Assembly (NCBI RefSeq): GCF_036030735.1
Contig: NZ_CP107928.1
Coordinates: 7,812,001 to 7,876,000, forward strand
Length of the DNA stretch: 64,000 nt
Source: Streptomyces sp. NBC_00425
Lineage (GTDB): Bacteria; Actinomycetota; Actinomycetes; Streptomycetales; Streptomycetaceae
Direction: 5' to 3'
The position numbers and the translations under genes are program-made. The first letter of the stretch is position 1; each line of letters starts with the position of its first letter. The notes below the pieces were generated by a model, which saw only the letters and a program-made list of their open reading frames with translations, made no database searches and was not told the origin of the DNA. Below, in pieces: positions 1 to 13,499 of this stretch.

Positions 1-10
1 GCGCGGCCCC

Positions 11-38
11 GCACCCCCGGTCCCGCACCCCCGGTCCC
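11..38. repeat. Two tandem 14-bp GC-rich repeats
   Basis: The unit gcacccccggtccc occurs twice back to back. The first 76 bases otherwise show no gene that I can support. They probably belong to the 3' flank of a gene ending left of the window. Confidence 0.5.
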
Positions 39-76
39 GCGCCGCCGGAATCCGCCTGCCGCATCGGGCACTTCCG

Positions 77-116
77 ACCGCCCCCGGCCGTTCACCGAAC
101 GACGACCGGGGGCGGT
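77..116 (+). terminator. Hairpin, likely terminator of the gene left of the window
   Basis: An 11-bp perfect stem (accgcccccgg at 77-87 pairing with 106-116) closes an 18-base loop. There is no T-run, as is usual for Streptomyces terminators. It lies 74 bases before the first gene. Confidence 0.5.
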
Positions 117-189
117 ACCGTTCAGTTCCGAAGGGGGCCGCGGCCCCACGACCAGCGCCCATCGCCTGTACGAGACGGAGTGGCACCGG

Positions 190-1089
190 ATGCAGCACGC
201 AGTGGGTTCTCCGCTGCCGCCGCCCCACCAGCCGGGGCACGGTCCGGCCGTCGGCTGGCCGCCGGCCGCACATCACCCGGGCCCGCACCAGCCGGGCAGC
301 GCACCCCCACCGCAGCCGGGCCGTCTCGGGGCGCCCTCGGGCCCGGTCCCGCCGGCCCCGCACCCGCCGGTGCCGCCCGTGCCGCACCCGCCCGCTCCGC
401 AGCACGCCCCGGCCCCGCAGCACGCTCCGGCCCCGCCGGGCCCCGACGTCACCGGGCATGTGCCGCTGCCCCCGGGCGGTCCGGTCCCCATGCCCAGCGC
501 GCCGCCCGCCCCGATCGTCCCCGACCCGGCGGCGACCACGCTCGCGGTGCTGCTGATCGGGCCGGCCGGGGCCGGCAAGACCAGCGTCGCCAAGTTCTGG
601 GCCGATCACCGCAGGGTGCCGACCGCGCACGTCAGCCTCGACGACGTGCGCGAATGGGTCCGCTCGGGCTTCGCCGACCCGCAGTCCGGGTGGAACGACC
701 ACTCCGAGGCCCAGTACCGCCTGGCCCGCCGCACCTGCGGCTTCGCCGCGCGCAACTTCCTGGCCAACGGCATCTCGTGCATCCTGGACGACGCGATCTT
801 CCCCGACCGCCCGGCCGTCGGCCTCGGAGGCTGGAAACGACACGTGGGCCCCGGCCTGCTGCCCGTCGTGCTGCTGCCGGGACTGGAGGTCGTCCTGGAG
901 CGCAACGCCGAGCGCGCCGGCAACCGCCGCCTCAGCGACGAGGAGGTGGCCCGGATCCACGGCCGCATGGCCGGCTGGTACGGCTCCGGCCTGCCGATCA
1001 TCGACAACTCCCAGCTGGACGTCCCCACCACCGCGAGGGTCCTGGACGACGTCCTGGCGCGGGCGATCGCCAGCCCCCCGAAGTGGTAG
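190..1089 (+). CDS. P-loop ATP-binding protein with Pro/Ala-rich N-terminus
   Basis: This 299-aa protein has a disordered N-terminal part of about 115 residues, rich in Pro, His and Gly. A P-loop kinase-like domain follows. The Walker A motif is G124-P-A-G-A-G-K130-T131-S132. The C-terminal half (residues about 118-299) resembles small AAA/zeta-toxin-like ATP-binding proteins that phosphorylate small substrates, but I cannot name a substrate. The ATG at 190 follows an ACGGAG ribosome site at 175-180. From memory, a similar gene sits beside the aroB-aroK-aroC group upstream of pepP and efp in S. coelicolor. The function is unknown; the ATP-binding assignment is secure and the reaction is not. 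Confidence 0.8.
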   Translation: MQHAVGSPLPPPHQPGHGPAVGWPPAAHHPGPHQPGSAPPPQPGRLGAPSGPVPPAPHPPVPPVPHPPAPQHAPAPQHAPAPPGPDVTGHVPLPPGGPVPMPSAPPAPIVPDPAATTLAVLLIGPAGAGKTSVAKFWADHRRVPTAHVSLDDVREWVRSGFADPQSGWNDHSEAQYRLARRTCGFAARNFLANGISCILDDAIFPDRPAVGLGGWKRHVGPGLLPVVLLPGLEVVLERNAERAGNRRLSDEEVARIHGRMAGWYGSGLPIIDNSQLDVPTTARVLDDVLARAIASPPKW

Positions 1090-1168
1090 CGGACCGGGCC
1101 GAGGACAGCTGAGGGGCCGGCCCGTCCCCCGAACGCCTCTCCAACCGGCGTGATCCGGCCGACGCTCC

Positions 1169-1174
1169 TAGGCT
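1169..1174 (+). promoter_or_regulatory. Candidate -10 element of a leaderless promoter
   Basis: TAGGCT is followed by six bases and then the ATG of the M24 peptidase gene at 1181. That spacing is typical of leaderless Streptomyces transcripts. No clear -35 hexamer is visible, and the gene has no GGAG-like ribosome site. Confidence 0.4.
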
Positions 1175-1180
1175 CGACTC

Positions 1181-2287
1181 ATGTCAGAGGTCTACGCGTC
1201 CCGCCGAACCCGCCTGCGCGAGCGCTGCAACGCGGCCGGAAGCGCGGCTGCGCTCGTCTCCCGCCCGGCCAACGTGAGGTATCTCGCGGGCGCCGCCCCG
1301 CAGGGCGCCGTCCTGCTGCTCGGCCGGAGCGAGGATCTCCTCGTCTGCTCCGGGCCGCCCGACGACCGCCCGGGCGAGGGCCGGCCGGACGAGTCCCTGC
1401 GGGTCCACAGCCTGCCCCACGCCGGAGGGGATCCGGCGGTCGCCGCCGCCGACCTGCTCACGGCCCAGGGCGGTGACTCCCTGGCGCTCGAGGAGCATCA
1501 CCTGACGATGGTCCGCCACCGCGAGCTGCGCTCCGTGGCGCCCCGACTGCGCCTCGCCGACCTGGGCTGCGCGGTCGAACAGCTCAGAGTGGTGAAGGAC
1601 GAGGAGGAGATCTCCTGTCTGCGGATCGGCGCCGAGATCGCCGACCAGGCGCTGGGGGAGCTGCTGGAGTCGATCCTGGTCGGGCGCACCGAGCGGCACC
1701 TCGCCCTGGAACTGGAGCGGCGACTCGTCGACCACGGCGCCGACGGCCCGGCTTTCACCACCTCCGTCGCCACCGGGCCGAACTCCGGGCGCCGCGGCCA
1801 CCGGCCCACCGACCGGCGCGTCGAGGAGGGCGACTTCCTCTCCGTCTGTCTGGGCGCGGCCTACCGCGGCTACCGCTGCGAGATCGGCCGCACGTTCGTG
1901 ATCGGCACGTCTCCCGCAGACTGGCAGATCGAGCTGTACGACCTCGTCTTCGCCGCTCAGCGGGCCGGACGGGAGGCCCTGGCGCCCGGCGTCGCCTGCC
2001 GCGACGTGGACCGGGCGGCACGCCAGATCCTGGACTCCGCGGGGTACACCGAAGGCCTTCCGGTGCTCACCGGGCACGGTGTCGGACTGGAAATCGAAGA
2101 GGACCCGCAGTTGACCCCCGCGGCCATGGGTAAACTGGACGCTTGCGTGCCGGTCACCGTCGAACCCGGGGTACACCTCCCGGGCCGGGGCGGCGTCCGG
2201 ATCGATGACACGCTCGTCGTGCGCCCCGAGGCGGACGGCGGACCCGAGCTACTCACCATCACGACCAAGGAGCTGCTCGCGCTGTAG
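1181..2287 (+). CDS. M24 (Xaa-Pro aminopeptidase-like) protein with altered metal ligands
   Basis: This 368-aa protein has the two-part layout of PepP/PepQ: a creatinase-like N-terminal domain (about 1-145) and a pita-bread M24 domain (about 150-368). Active M24 enzymes bind two metals through Asp, Asp, His, Glu and Glu. By my alignment the positions here are Cys223, Glu234, His299, Glu328 and Asp342, so three of five ligands differ. The His block ([10 protein letters not shown]) and Glu block (VTVEPGV) are intact. It may be a catalytically changed or inactive peptidase, or a binding protein. It sits directly upstream of efp, as in other actinobacteria. The ATG start appears leaderless. Confidence 0.85.
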   Translation: MSEVYASRRTRLRERCNAAGSAAALVSRPANVRYLAGAAPQGAVLLLGRSEDLLVCSGPPDDRPGEGRPDESLRVHSLPHAGGDPAVAAADLLTAQGGDSLALEEHHLTMVRHRELRSVAPRLRLADLGCAVEQLRVVKDEEEISCLRIGAEIADQALGELLESILVGRTERHLALELERRLVDHGADGPAFTTSVATGPNSGRRGHRPTDRRVEEGDFLSVCLGAAYRGYRCEIGRTFVIGTSPADWQIELYDLVFAAQRAGREALAPGVACRDVDRAARQILDSAGYTEGLPVLTGHGVGLEIEEDPQLTPAAMGKLDACVPVTVEPGVHLPGRGGVRIDDTLVVRPEADGGPELLTITTKELLAL

Positions 2288-2333
2288 GAGTGCGTGCCCC
2301 GGGGTCGTCGTCAGTCCAGGAGATTCCGCAACC

Positions 2334-2900
2334 GTGGCTTCCACGAACGACCTCAAGAACGGCCTGGTGCTCAAGCTGGAAGGCGGGCAGCTCTGGTCCG
2401 TCGTCGAGTTCCAGCACGTCAAGCCCGGCAAGGGCCCCGCATTCGTGCGCACCAAGCTCAAGAACGTGCTTTCCGGCAAGGTCGTCGACAAGACGTTCAA
2501 CGCCGGCGTCAAGGTCGAGACCGCCACTGTCGACAAGCGCGACATGCAGTTCTCGTACATGGACGGCGAGTACTTCGTCTTCATGGACATGGAGACCTAC
2601 GACCAGCTCATGGTCGACCGCAAGGCCGTCGGAGACGCGGCCAACTTCCTGATCGAGGGCTTCACGGCCACCGTCGCGCAGCACGAGGGCGAGGTGCTCT
2701 TCGTGGAGCTGCCGGCCGCCGTCGAGCTCGTGGTGCAGGAGACCGAGCCGGGTCTGCAGGGCGACCGCTCCACCGGCGGCACCAAGCCCGCCACCCTGGA
2801 GACCGGTCACCAGATCCAGGTCCCGCTCTTCATCACCACCGGTGAGAAGATCAAGGTCGACACCCGCACCAGCGACTACCTCGGCCGGGTGAACAGCTAA
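2334..2900 (+). CDS. efp: Translation elongation factor P
   Basis: EF-P binds the ribosome beside the peptidyl-tRNA and rescues stalling at polyproline stretches. The 188-aa length is standard. The three beta-barrel domains are recognisable (KOW-like N-domain about 1-65, then two OB folds). The tip loop that touches the CCA end reads KPGKGPAF, with Lys33 at its apex. This PGKGP loop is typical of actinobacterial EF-Ps, which are reported to work with an unmodified lysine; no epmA or epmB modification gene is seen nearby. The GTG start at 2334 was chosen because AGGAGA lies at 2318-2323 and an upstream extension would overlap pepP. nusB starts three bases after the stop. Confidence 0.95.
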   Translation: MASTNDLKNGLVLKLEGGQLWSVVEFQHVKPGKGPAFVRTKLKNVLSGKVVDKTFNAGVKVETATVDKRDMQFSYMDGEYFVFMDMETYDQLMVDRKAVGDAANFLIEGFTATVAQHEGEVLFVELPAAVELVVQETEPGLQGDRSTGGTKPATLETGHQIQVPLFITTGEKIKVDTRTSDYLGRVNS

Positions 2901-2902
2901 CC

Positions 2903-3337
2903 GTGGCTGCCCGCAACACGGCCCGCAAGCGCGCCTTCCAGATCCTCTTCGAGGGCGACCAGCGCGGAGTCGACGTCCTGACGGTTCTCGCGGACTGGAT
3001 CCGGCTCTCCCGGGCCGACACCCGGCAGCCGCCGGTCAGCGAGTTCACCATGCAGCTGGTCGAGGGCTACGCGGAGCACGCGCGGCGCATCGACGAGCTG
3101 ATCGCCCAGTACGCGGTCGGCTGGACGCTCGACCGGATGCCGGTCGTCGACCGCAACCTGCTGCGTCTCGGCGCCTACGAGCTCATCTGGGCCGACGGGA
3201 CGCCGGACGCGGTCGTCCTCGACGAGATGGTGCAGCTGGCGAAGGAGTTCTCCACGGACGAGTCGCCCTCGTTCGTCAACGGTCTGCTGGGCAGACTCAA
3301 GGAGCTCAAGCCGTCGCTGCGCCGAACCGGCGAGTAG
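2903..3337 (+). CDS. nusB: Transcription antitermination factor NusB
   Basis: NusB pairs with NusE (S10) at boxA RNA in rRNA operon antitermination. The 144-aa all-helical protein has the conserved start ARNTARKRAFQILFE and the C-terminal block around VNGLLGRLKE. The GTG start lies two bases after the efp TAA, so efp and nusB are almost certainly cotranscribed and translationally coupled. No strong separate ribosome site is visible. A 20-bp hairpin terminator follows about 95 bases downstream. Confidence 0.95.
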   Translation: MAARNTARKRAFQILFEGDQRGVDVLTVLADWIRLSRADTRQPPVSEFTMQLVEGYAEHARRIDELIAQYAVGWTLDRMPVVDRNLLRLGAYELIWADGTPDAVVLDEMVQLAKEFSTDESPSFVNGLLGRLKELKPSLRRTGE

Positions 3338-3431
3338 GTCGACGGGAGAGCCGGCGAACCGCGGGTCCCACGGGGCCTGCGGGCCGCCTGTGGCTCGTCG
3401 CGCAGCTCCCGCGCCCCCTCGGGGGCGCGAA

Positions 3432-3475
3432 CACGCCGGAGGGCCCACAGCGCAGGCTGTGGGCCCTCCGGCGTG
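3432..3475. terminator. Bidirectional terminator between nusB and bldD
   Basis: A perfect 20-bp stem (3432-3451 with 3456-3475) closes a 4-base loop, gcag. It lies between two convergent genes, so it can serve both strands. There is no U-tract. Confidence 0.85.
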
Positions 3476-3564
3476 GTACGGACCAAGCCGGGGTGGCCGC
3501 AACCATCAGGTTCCGGCCACCCCGGCGGCACGTTTCTGCAGAGCTCTGCGGGCCCGCTGGGGCC

Positions 3565-4065
3565 TCAGGCCTCCTCGTGGGCGACCGCGCGCCGCGCGTC
3601 CGCGTCCAGCACGCCCCAGTTGATCAGCTGCTCGGTCAGGACCGACGGCGACTGGTCGTAGATGACGGCGAGGGTGCGCAGGTCGTCCTGGCGGATCGAC
3701 AACACCTTGCCGTTGTAGTCGCCGCGCTGGGACTGGATCGTGGCCGCGTACCGCTGCAGCGGGCCGGCCTTCTCGACCGGCACGTGGGCCAGTCGCTCCA
3801 GGTCCAGGACCAGCTTCGGCGGGGGCTCGGCCGCCCCGCCCGGCGTGGTGCCCGGCAGCAGTTCCTGCACGGGAACGCCGTAGAAGTCCGCCAGCTCGGC
3901 AAGACGCTGCACGGTCACGGCACGGTCGCCGCGCTCGTACGAACCGACCACGACCGCCTTCCAGCGTCCCTGGGACTTCTCCTCGACACCGTGGAGGGAA
4001 AGGCCCTGCTGGGTGCGGATGGCCCGGAGCTTGGCCCCGAGCTGCTTGGCGTATTCGCTGGACAT
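3565..4065 (-). CDS. bldD: Developmental master regulator BldD
   Basis: BldD represses sporulation genes during vegetative growth when dimerised by cyclic di-GMP. The 166-aa protein has an N-terminal XRE-type helix-turn-helix (about residues 8-68) and a C-terminal ligand domain. The signature for c-di-GMP binding, RGD-X8-RXXD, is complete: Arg114-Gly115-Asp116 and Arg125-Gln-Asp-Asp128. The start at 4065 was chosen because GGGAG lies just upstream and the protein then begins MSSEYAKQLG, as in known BldD; a start 10 codons upstream is possible but unlikely. It is convergent with nusB and divergent from pyrR. Two BldD-type boxes upstream indicate autoregulation. Confidence 0.97.
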   Translation of the reverse strand: MSSEYAKQLGAKLRAIRTQQGLSLHGVEEKSQGRWKAVVVGSYERGDRAVTVQRLAELADFYGVPVQELLPGTTPGGAAEPPPKLVLDLERLAHVPVEKAGPLQRYAATIQSQRGDYNGKVLSIRQDDLRTLAVIYDQSPSVLTEQLINWGVLDADARRAVAHEEA

Positions 4066-4109
4066 ATAGCTCCCGGCAATGGGTCGACGCGGCACGAGCC
4101 GCGTGCTGG

Positions 4110-4137
4110 TAACTCACTGTGAGGTTACGCAGCGTGA
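4110..4137. promoter_or_regulatory. Two adjacent BldD boxes upstream of bldD
   Basis: The published BldD consensus TNACNC(A/T)GNGTNA is matched exactly by TTACGCAGCGTGA at 4125-4137. TAACTCACTGTGA at 4110-4122 matches it with one mismatch. The centres are 15 bases apart, and the pair lies 45-72 bases upstream of the bldD start. This fits the known autoregulation of bldD. Confidence 0.75.
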
Positions 4138-4258
4138 TTCTTCTGCGTCAAGCCGAATGGTCCACACCGACTCTTCCGTGGTATCGATGGCCGATTGGGC
4201 CAAGGGGGTGATCAGGGGCGCCCCTCGGGCCTGGTACCGTGGATGGCGCAAATCCGAC

Positions 4259-4890
<632 letters not shown>

Positions 4891-4987
4891 CACGCGCGCG
4901 TGCGGCCCCGTCGTCGTGCGTCGCGCAGCCGTGCCCCTGCACGCCCGTGTTCTCCCCATACCTGAACTGCCTTACGGAGCCTGACAG

Positions 4988-5971
4988 ATGCAGCGTCATC
5001 TCATCTCGGCCGCCGACCTCACCCGCGACGACGCCGTCCTGATCCTCGACACCGCGGAGGAGATGGCCCGGGTCGCCGACCGGCCCATCAAGAAACTGCC
5101 GACCCTGCGCGGCCGCACGATCGTCAACCTCTTCTTCGAGGACTCCACGCGCACGCGAATCTCCTTCGAGGCCGCCGAGAAGCGCCTCTCCGCGGACGTC
5201 ATCAACTTCTCCGCCAAGGGGTCGTCGGTGTCCAAGGGTGAGTCCCTGAAGGACACCGCGCAGACGCTGGAGGCCATGGGCGTCGACGCGGTCGTGATCC
5301 GGCACGGTGCCTCCGGGGCGCCGTACCGCCTGGCCACCTCCGGCTGGATCGACGCGGTCGTCGTCAACGCCGGCGACGGCACCCACCAGCACCCCACCCA
5401 GGCCCTCCTGGACGCGTTCACCATGCGCCGCCGACTGGTCGGCCGGGACGCCGGGATCGGCCAGGACCTCGCCGGCAAGCGCATCACGATCGTCGGCGAC
5501 GTGCTGCACAGCCGGGTGGCCCGCTCCAACGTCGACCTGCTGCACACGCTCGGCGCCGAGGTCACCCTGGTCGCCCCGCCCACCCTGGTGCCGGTCGGCA
5601 TCGAGACCTGGCCGTGCGAGGTGTCGTACGACCTCGACAGCACGCTGCCCAAGTCCGACGCGGTGATGATGCTGCGCGTGCAGCGCGAGCGGATGAACGC
5701 CGCGTTCTTCCCGACAGAGCGCGAGTACTCGCGGCGCTACGGCCTCGACGGCGACCGGATGGCGCGGATGCCCGAGCACGCGATCGTGATGCACCCCGGC
5801 CCGATGGTCCGCGGCATGGAGATCACCGCCGAGGTCGCCGACTCCGAGCGCTGCACCGTCGTCGAACAGGTCGCCAACGGCGTGTCCATCCGGATGGCCG
5901 TCCTCTACCTGCTCCTGGGCGGCAACGAACCCGCCGTCAGCCACGCCCGCACCACCACCGAGGAGAAGTAA
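4988..5971 (+). CDS. pyrB: Aspartate carbamoyltransferase catalytic subunit
   Basis: PyrB joins carbamoyl phosphate and L-aspartate to N-carbamoylaspartate, the second step of UMP synthesis. The 327-aa chain has the carbamoyl-phosphate motif Ser53-Thr-Arg-Thr56 within FEDSTRTR and the HPTQALLD aspartate-domain motif. No pyrI regulatory subunit is present in the window. The ATG at 4988 follows TACGGAG at 4973-4979. The 97-base gap after pyrR holds no obvious signal. pyrC starts six bases after its stop. Confidence 0.97.
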   Translation: MQRHLISAADLTRDDAVLILDTAEEMARVADRPIKKLPTLRGRTIVNLFFEDSTRTRISFEAAEKRLSADVINFSAKGSSVSKGESLKDTAQTLEAMGVDAVVIRHGASGAPYRLATSGWIDAVVVNAGDGTHQHPTQALLDAFTMRRRLVGRDAGIGQDLAGKRITIVGDVLHSRVARSNVDLLHTLGAEVTLVAPPTLVPVGIETWPCEVSYDLDSTLPKSDAVMMLRVQRERMNAAFFPTEREYSRRYGLDGDRMARMPEHAIVMHPGPMVRGMEITAEVADSERCTVVEQVANGVSIRMAVLYLLLGGNEPAVSHARTTTEEK

Positions 5972-5976
5972 GAACC

Positions 5977-7263
5977 ATGAGCAAGATCCTGATCCGTGGT
6001 GCGAAGGTGCTCGGCGGCGAGCCGCAGGACGTCCTGATCGACGGAGCGGTCATCGAGGCCGTCGGCGCGGGCCTGTCCGCCGAGGGCGCCGAGGTCGTCG
6101 AGGCCGCGGGCAAGGTGCTGCTGCCGGGCCTGGTCGACCTGCACACCCATCTGCGCGAGCCGGGCCGCGAGGACTCCGAGACGGTGCTGACCGGCACGCG
6201 CGCGGCCGCTTCCGGCGGCTACACGGCCGTCTTCGCCATGGCCAACACCTTTCCCGTCGCCGACACCGCCGGCGTGGTCGAGCAGGTCTACCGGCTCGGG
6301 CAGGAGCACGGCTACTGCGACGTGCAGCCCATCGGCGCCGTCACCGTCGGCCTGGAAGGCCGCAAGCTCGCCGAGCTCGGCGCCATGCACGAGTCGGCCG
6401 CCGGCGTCACCGTCTTCTCCGACGACGGCAAGTGCGTCGACGACGCCGTGATCATGCGCCGGGCCCTGGAGTACGTGAAGGCCTTCGGCGGGGTGGTCGC
6501 CCAGCACGCCCAGGAGCCGCGGCTGACCGAGGGCGCCCAGATGAACGAGGGCGTCGTCTCCGCCGAGCTGGGGCTGGGCGGCTGGCCCGCGGTGGCCGAG
6601 GAGTCGATCATCGCCCGGGACGTCCTGCTCGCCGAGCACGTGGGCTCCCGCGTCCACATCTGCCACCTCTCCACCGCCGGCTCGGTCGAGATCGTCCGCT
6701 GGGCCAAGTCCCGCGGCATCGACGTCACCGCCGAGGTCACCCCGCACCATCTGCTCCTCACGGACGAACTGGTCCGCTCGTACAACCCCGTGTACAAGGT
6801 GAACCCGCCGCTGCGCACCGAGAAGGACGTGCTGGCCCTGCGGGAGGCGCTCGCCGACGGCACCATCGACATCGTCGCCACCGACCACGCCCCGCACCCG
6901 CACGAGGACAAGGACTGCGAGTGGGCCGCGGCCGCCATGGGCATGGTCGGCCTGGAGACCGCGTTGTCGGTGGTCCAGGAGACGATGGTGGAGACGGGCC
7001 TGCTGGACTGGGCCGGAGTCGCGAGCCGGATGTCCTTCAGGCCCGCCCTCATCGGGCAGGCCAAGGGGCACGGCCGCCCCGTCTCGGCAGGTGAGCCCGC
7101 CAACCTCACGCTCGTCGACACGGAATACCGTGGGTCCGTGGACCCCGCGGGCTTCGCCTCGCGCAGCCGGAACACCCCGTACGAGGGTCGTGAGCTGCCG
7201 GGCCGTGTCACGCACACGTGGCTCCGGGGCAAGGCCACGCTCGTCGACGGGAAGCTCACGTGA
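5977..7263 (+). CDS. pyrC: Dihydroorotase
   Basis: PyrC cyclises N-carbamoylaspartate to dihydroorotate. The 428-aa protein is a type I (long) amidohydrolase. The zinc ligands His56 and His58 occur in [10 protein letters not shown], and the metal-binding/catalytic Asp lies in the ATDHAPHP block. The length and pairing with PyrB match actinobacterial class I dihydroorotases. The stop overlaps the GTG of the next gene (GTGA), which points to translational coupling. Confidence 0.97.
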   Translation: MSKILIRGAKVLGGEPQDVLIDGAVIEAVGAGLSAEGAEVVEAAGKVLLPGLVDLHTHLREPGREDSETVLTGTRAAASGGYTAVFAMANTFPVADTAGVVEQVYRLGQEHGYCDVQPIGAVTVGLEGRKLAELGAMHESAAGVTVFSDDGKCVDDAVIMRRALEYVKAFGGVVAQHAQEPRLTEGAQMNEGVVSAELGLGGWPAVAEESIIARDVLLAEHVGSRVHICHLSTAGSVEIVRWAKSRGIDVTAEVTPHHLLLTDELVRSYNPVYKVNPPLRTEKDVLALREALADGTIDIVATDHAPHPHEDKDCEWAAAAMGMVGLETALSVVQETMVETGLLDWAGVASRMSFRPALIGQAKGHGRPVSAGEPANLTLVDTEYRGSVDPAGFASRSRNTPYEGRELPGRVTHTWLRGKATLVDGKLT

Positions 7264-7826
7264 CATCTGCACTACTGCTCGCGGCCGAGAAGGAATCGGC
7301 CCAAGTGACCGACTGGGCCGCCCGGGCCGGCTGGGTGGTCGGCCTCGCACTGTTCGTCGCGCTCGTGTACTGGCTGATGCGCGAGGGCTGGAAGTGGCGC
7401 GGCACGCTCCAGAGCGACCTGCCCGAGCTGCCCACCGCGCCGGACGAGCCCGGTCCGGTGAGACTGGGCATGAGCGGCCGCTACCACGGCTCCACCACCG
7501 CCGGGCAGTGGCTCGACCGCATCGTGGCGCACGGCCTCGGCGCCCGCAGCCGGGTCGAGCTCACCCTGACGGACGCGGGAGTCGACGTCGTACGCCCGGG
7601 CGCGAGCGACTTCTTCATCCCGGCCGAAGCGCTGCGCGAGGCCCTGCTCGGCAAGGGCATCGCCGGCAAGGTCCTCACCGAGGGCGGACTGCTCGTGGTG
7701 ACGTGGGCGCACGGCGACAGGCTGATCGACTCCGGCTTCCGCTCGGACCACGCGGCCGAGCACGGCGCATGGGTCGACGCCATCAACTCCATGATCAAGA
7801 ACGACACGACGGAAGGCGCACGATGA
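7260..7826 (+). CDS. Conserved membrane-anchored protein of the pyr operon
   Basis: This 188-aa protein has one clear N-terminal transmembrane segment (about residues 21-42, [16 protein letters not shown]), then a cytosolic region of about 145 residues that may be PH-like. Proteins in the same position between pyrC and carA occur in other actinobacteria (from memory, M. tuberculosis Rv1382), yet the role is unknown. The start is the GTG overlapping the pyrC stop. The stop overlaps the carA start (ATGA). Being locked between two coupled enzymes suggests a function tied to pyrimidine or carbamoyl-phosphate metabolism; that is inference. Confidence 0.85.
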   Translation: MTSALLLAAEKESAQVTDWAARAGWVVGLALFVALVYWLMREGWKWRGTLQSDLPELPTAPDEPGPVRLGMSGRYHGSTTAGQWLDRIVAHGLGARSRVELTLTDAGVDVVRPGASDFFIPAEALREALLGKGIAGKVLTEGGLLVVTWAHGDRLIDSGFRSDHAAEHGAWVDAINSMIKNDTTEGAR

Positions 7827-8957
7827 CGACCTCCACCAGGGGAGCCGCCAAGGCTCCCGCCGTACTCGTCCTGGAGGACGGCCGCATCTTCCGCGGTCGC
7901 GCCTACGGGGCCGTGGGGGAGACCTTCGGCGAAGCGGTGTTCTCCACCGGCATGACCGGCTACCAGGAGACCCTGACCGACCCGTCCTACGACCGCCAGA
8001 TCGTCGTGGCGACCGCCCCGCAGATCGGCAACACCGGCTGGAACGACGAGGACGACGAGTCCGGCCGCATCTGGGTCTCCGGCTACGTCGTACGCGACCC
8101 CGCGCGCGTCCCCTCCAACTGGCGCGCCCGCCGCTCGCTGGACGACGAGCTCGTCGCCCAGGGGATCGTCGGGATCTCCGGCATCGACACCCGCGCCCTC
8201 ACCCGCCACCTGCGCGAGGGAGGCTCGATGCGGGCCGGCGTCTTCTCCGGCGAGTCGATCGCCCCGGACGCCGAACTCCTCGCGCGCGTGCAGGCCCAGC
8301 CGCACATGAAGGGCGCCAGCCTCTACGAGGAGGTCGCCACCAAGGAGGCCTACGTGGTGCCCGCGGTCGGCGAGAAGCGGTTCACCGTGGCCGCCATCGA
8401 CCTGGGCATCAAGGGCATGACCCCGCACCGCATGGCCGAACGCGGCATCGAGGTGCACGTGCTGCCCGCGACGGCCTCGGCGGACGAGGTGTACGCCGTG
8501 AACCCCGACGGCGTGTTCTTCTCCAACGGCCCGGGCGACCCGGCCACCGCCGACGGGCCCGTCGCGCTGATGACCGAGGTGCTCGAGCGCAGGACGCCGC
8601 TGTTCGGCATCTGCTTCGGCAACCAGATCCTCGGCCGCGCCCTCGGGTTCGGCACCTACAAGCTGAAGTACGGCCACCGCGGCATCAACCAGCCGGTCCA
8701 GGACCGCACGACCGGCAAGGTCGAGGTCACCGCGCACAACCACGGCTTCGCCGTGGACGCGCCGCTCGACAAGGTCAGCGAGACGAAGTTCGGGCGCGCC
8801 GAGGTCTCGCACATCTGCCTCAACGACGACGTCGTGGAGGGGCTGCAGCTGCTCGACCAGCCGGCCTTCTCCGTCCAGTACCACCCCGAAGCGGCAGCGG
8901 GCCCGCACGACGCCGCCTACCTGTTCGACCGCTTCGTATCCCTGATGGAGGGCCAGC

Positions 8958-8965
<8 letters not shown>
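7823..8965 (+). CDS. carA: Carbamoyl-phosphate synthase small (glutaminase) subunit
   Basis: CarA hydrolyses glutamine and channels ammonia to CarB. The 380-aa protein has an N-terminal CPSase small domain and a C-terminal class I glutamine amidotransferase domain. The nucleophile Cys sits in [11 protein letters not shown], and the His-Glu pair is in YHPEAAAGP. The ATG overlaps the upstream stop, with GGAAGG at 7811-7816. The gene ends eight bases inside carB. It serves both the arginine and pyrimidine pathways although it lies in the pyr operon. Confidence 0.97.
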
Positions 8966-12266
<3,301 letters not shown>

Positions 12267-12271
12267 CAGCT

Positions 12272-12307
12272 GAAGAGGGGGACACCGGAAACGGTGTCCC
12301 CCTCTTC
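12272..12307 (+). terminator. Strong GNRA-capped hairpin between carB and pyrD
   Basis: A 16-bp perfect stem (12272-12287 with 12292-12307) is closed by a GAAA tetraloop, six bases after the carB stop. No T-run follows. As it lies within the apparent pyr operon it may be a partial terminator, an RNA-stabilising element, or the end of the first transcript. Confidence 0.7.
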
Positions 12308-12392
12308 ATGAGGCCCCCTCTTCACAAGGACTCCTCCGCACGAGGCCCGCGCTCCACGGGGCTCACGAGGCTCTCCGAAGGACACCTGAGAC

Positions 12393-13499
12393 ATGTACAA
12401 GCTCTTCTTCCGTCTGGTCTTCACCCGGATGGACCCCGAGAACGCCCACCACCTCGCCTTCCGCTGGATCCGTCTCGCCGCACGCGTGCCGGTGCTGCGC
12501 ACGTTCCTCGCCGCGGCGCTGGCGCCCCGCTACCGGGAGCTGCGCACGGAGGCCTTCGGACTGCGCATGCACGGCCCGTTCGGGCTCGCGGCCGGCTTCG
12601 ACAAGAACGCCGTCGCGATCGACGGGATGTCGATGCTGGGCTTCGACCACGTGGAGATCGGCACGGTCACCGGCGAGGCGCAGCCCGGCAACCCCGGGAA
12701 GCGGCTGTTCCGGCTCGTGCAGGACCGCGGGCTCATCAACCGGATGGGCTTCAACAACGACGGCTCGCTCGCCGTGGCCGCGCGCCTGGCCTCCCGTACG
12801 CCGGTCTTCAAGCCCGTCGTCGGCGTCAACATCGGCAAGACCAAGGCCGTACCGGAGGAGGAGGCCGTCGGCGACTACGTGAAGTCGGCCGAGCGGCTCG
12901 CGCCGTACGCCGACTACCTGGTCGTCAACGTGTCCTCGCCGAACACGCCGGGGCTGCGGGACCTGCAGGCCACCGCGGCGCTGCGGCCGCTGCTGAGCGC
13001 CGTGCGCGAGGCCGCCGACCGCGCGGTGACCGCGCGACGTGTCCCGCTGCTCGTGAAGATCGCCCCGGACCTCGCCGACGAGGACGTGGACGCGGTCGCC
13101 GACCTCGCCGTGGAGCTCGGTCTGGACGGGATCATCGCCACGAACACCACCATCGCCCGCGAGGGACTCGGTCTGACGTCGGAGCCCTCCCTGGTCAAGG
13201 AGACCGGCGGCCTGTCCGGAGCGCCCCTCAAGGCGCGCTCCCTGGAGGTGCTGCGCCGCCTCTACGCGCGCGTGGGCGACCGCGTGACGCTGGTCGGCGT
13301 CGGCGGCGTGGAGAACGCCGAGGACGCCTGGCAGCGCATCCTGGCCGGCGCGACCCTGGTGCAGGGCTACAGCGCCTTCGTCTACGAAGGTCCCTTCTGG
13401 GGCCGCGCCGTCCACAAGGGCCTCGCCGCCCGCCTGAGGACGAGCCCCTACGCCACTCTCGCCGACGCGGTCGGCGCCGACGTGAGGAAGACGGCATGA
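12393..13499 (+). CDS. pyrD: Dihydroorotate dehydrogenase (quinone), class 2
   Basis: PyrD oxidises dihydroorotate to orotate and passes electrons to the quinone pool at the inner face of the membrane. The 368-aa length and the amphipathic N-terminal helix region (about residues 1-40) before the FMN barrel mark the class 2 enzyme. The catalytic-base region [14 protein letters not shown] and the FMN loop near [13 protein letters not shown] are present. The gene is separated from carB by 126 bases with a hairpin. Its stop overlaps the pyrF ATG. Confidence 0.96.
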   Translation: MYKLFFRLVFTRMDPENAHHLAFRWIRLAARVPVLRTFLAAALAPRYRELRTEAFGLRMHGPFGLAAGFDKNAVAIDGMSMLGFDHVEIGTVTGEAQPGNPGKRLFRLVQDRGLINRMGFNNDGSLAVAARLASRTPVFKPVVGVNIGKTKAVPEEEAVGDYVKSAERLAPYADYLVVNVSSPNTPGLRDLQATAALRPLLSAVREAADRAVTARRVPLLVKIAPDLADEDVDAVADLAVELGLDGIIATNTTIAREGLGLTSEPSLVKETGGLSGAPLKARSLEVLRRLYARVGDRVTLVGVGGVENAEDAWQRILAGATLVQGYSAFVYEGPFWGRAVHKGLAARLRTSPYATLADAVGADVRKTA

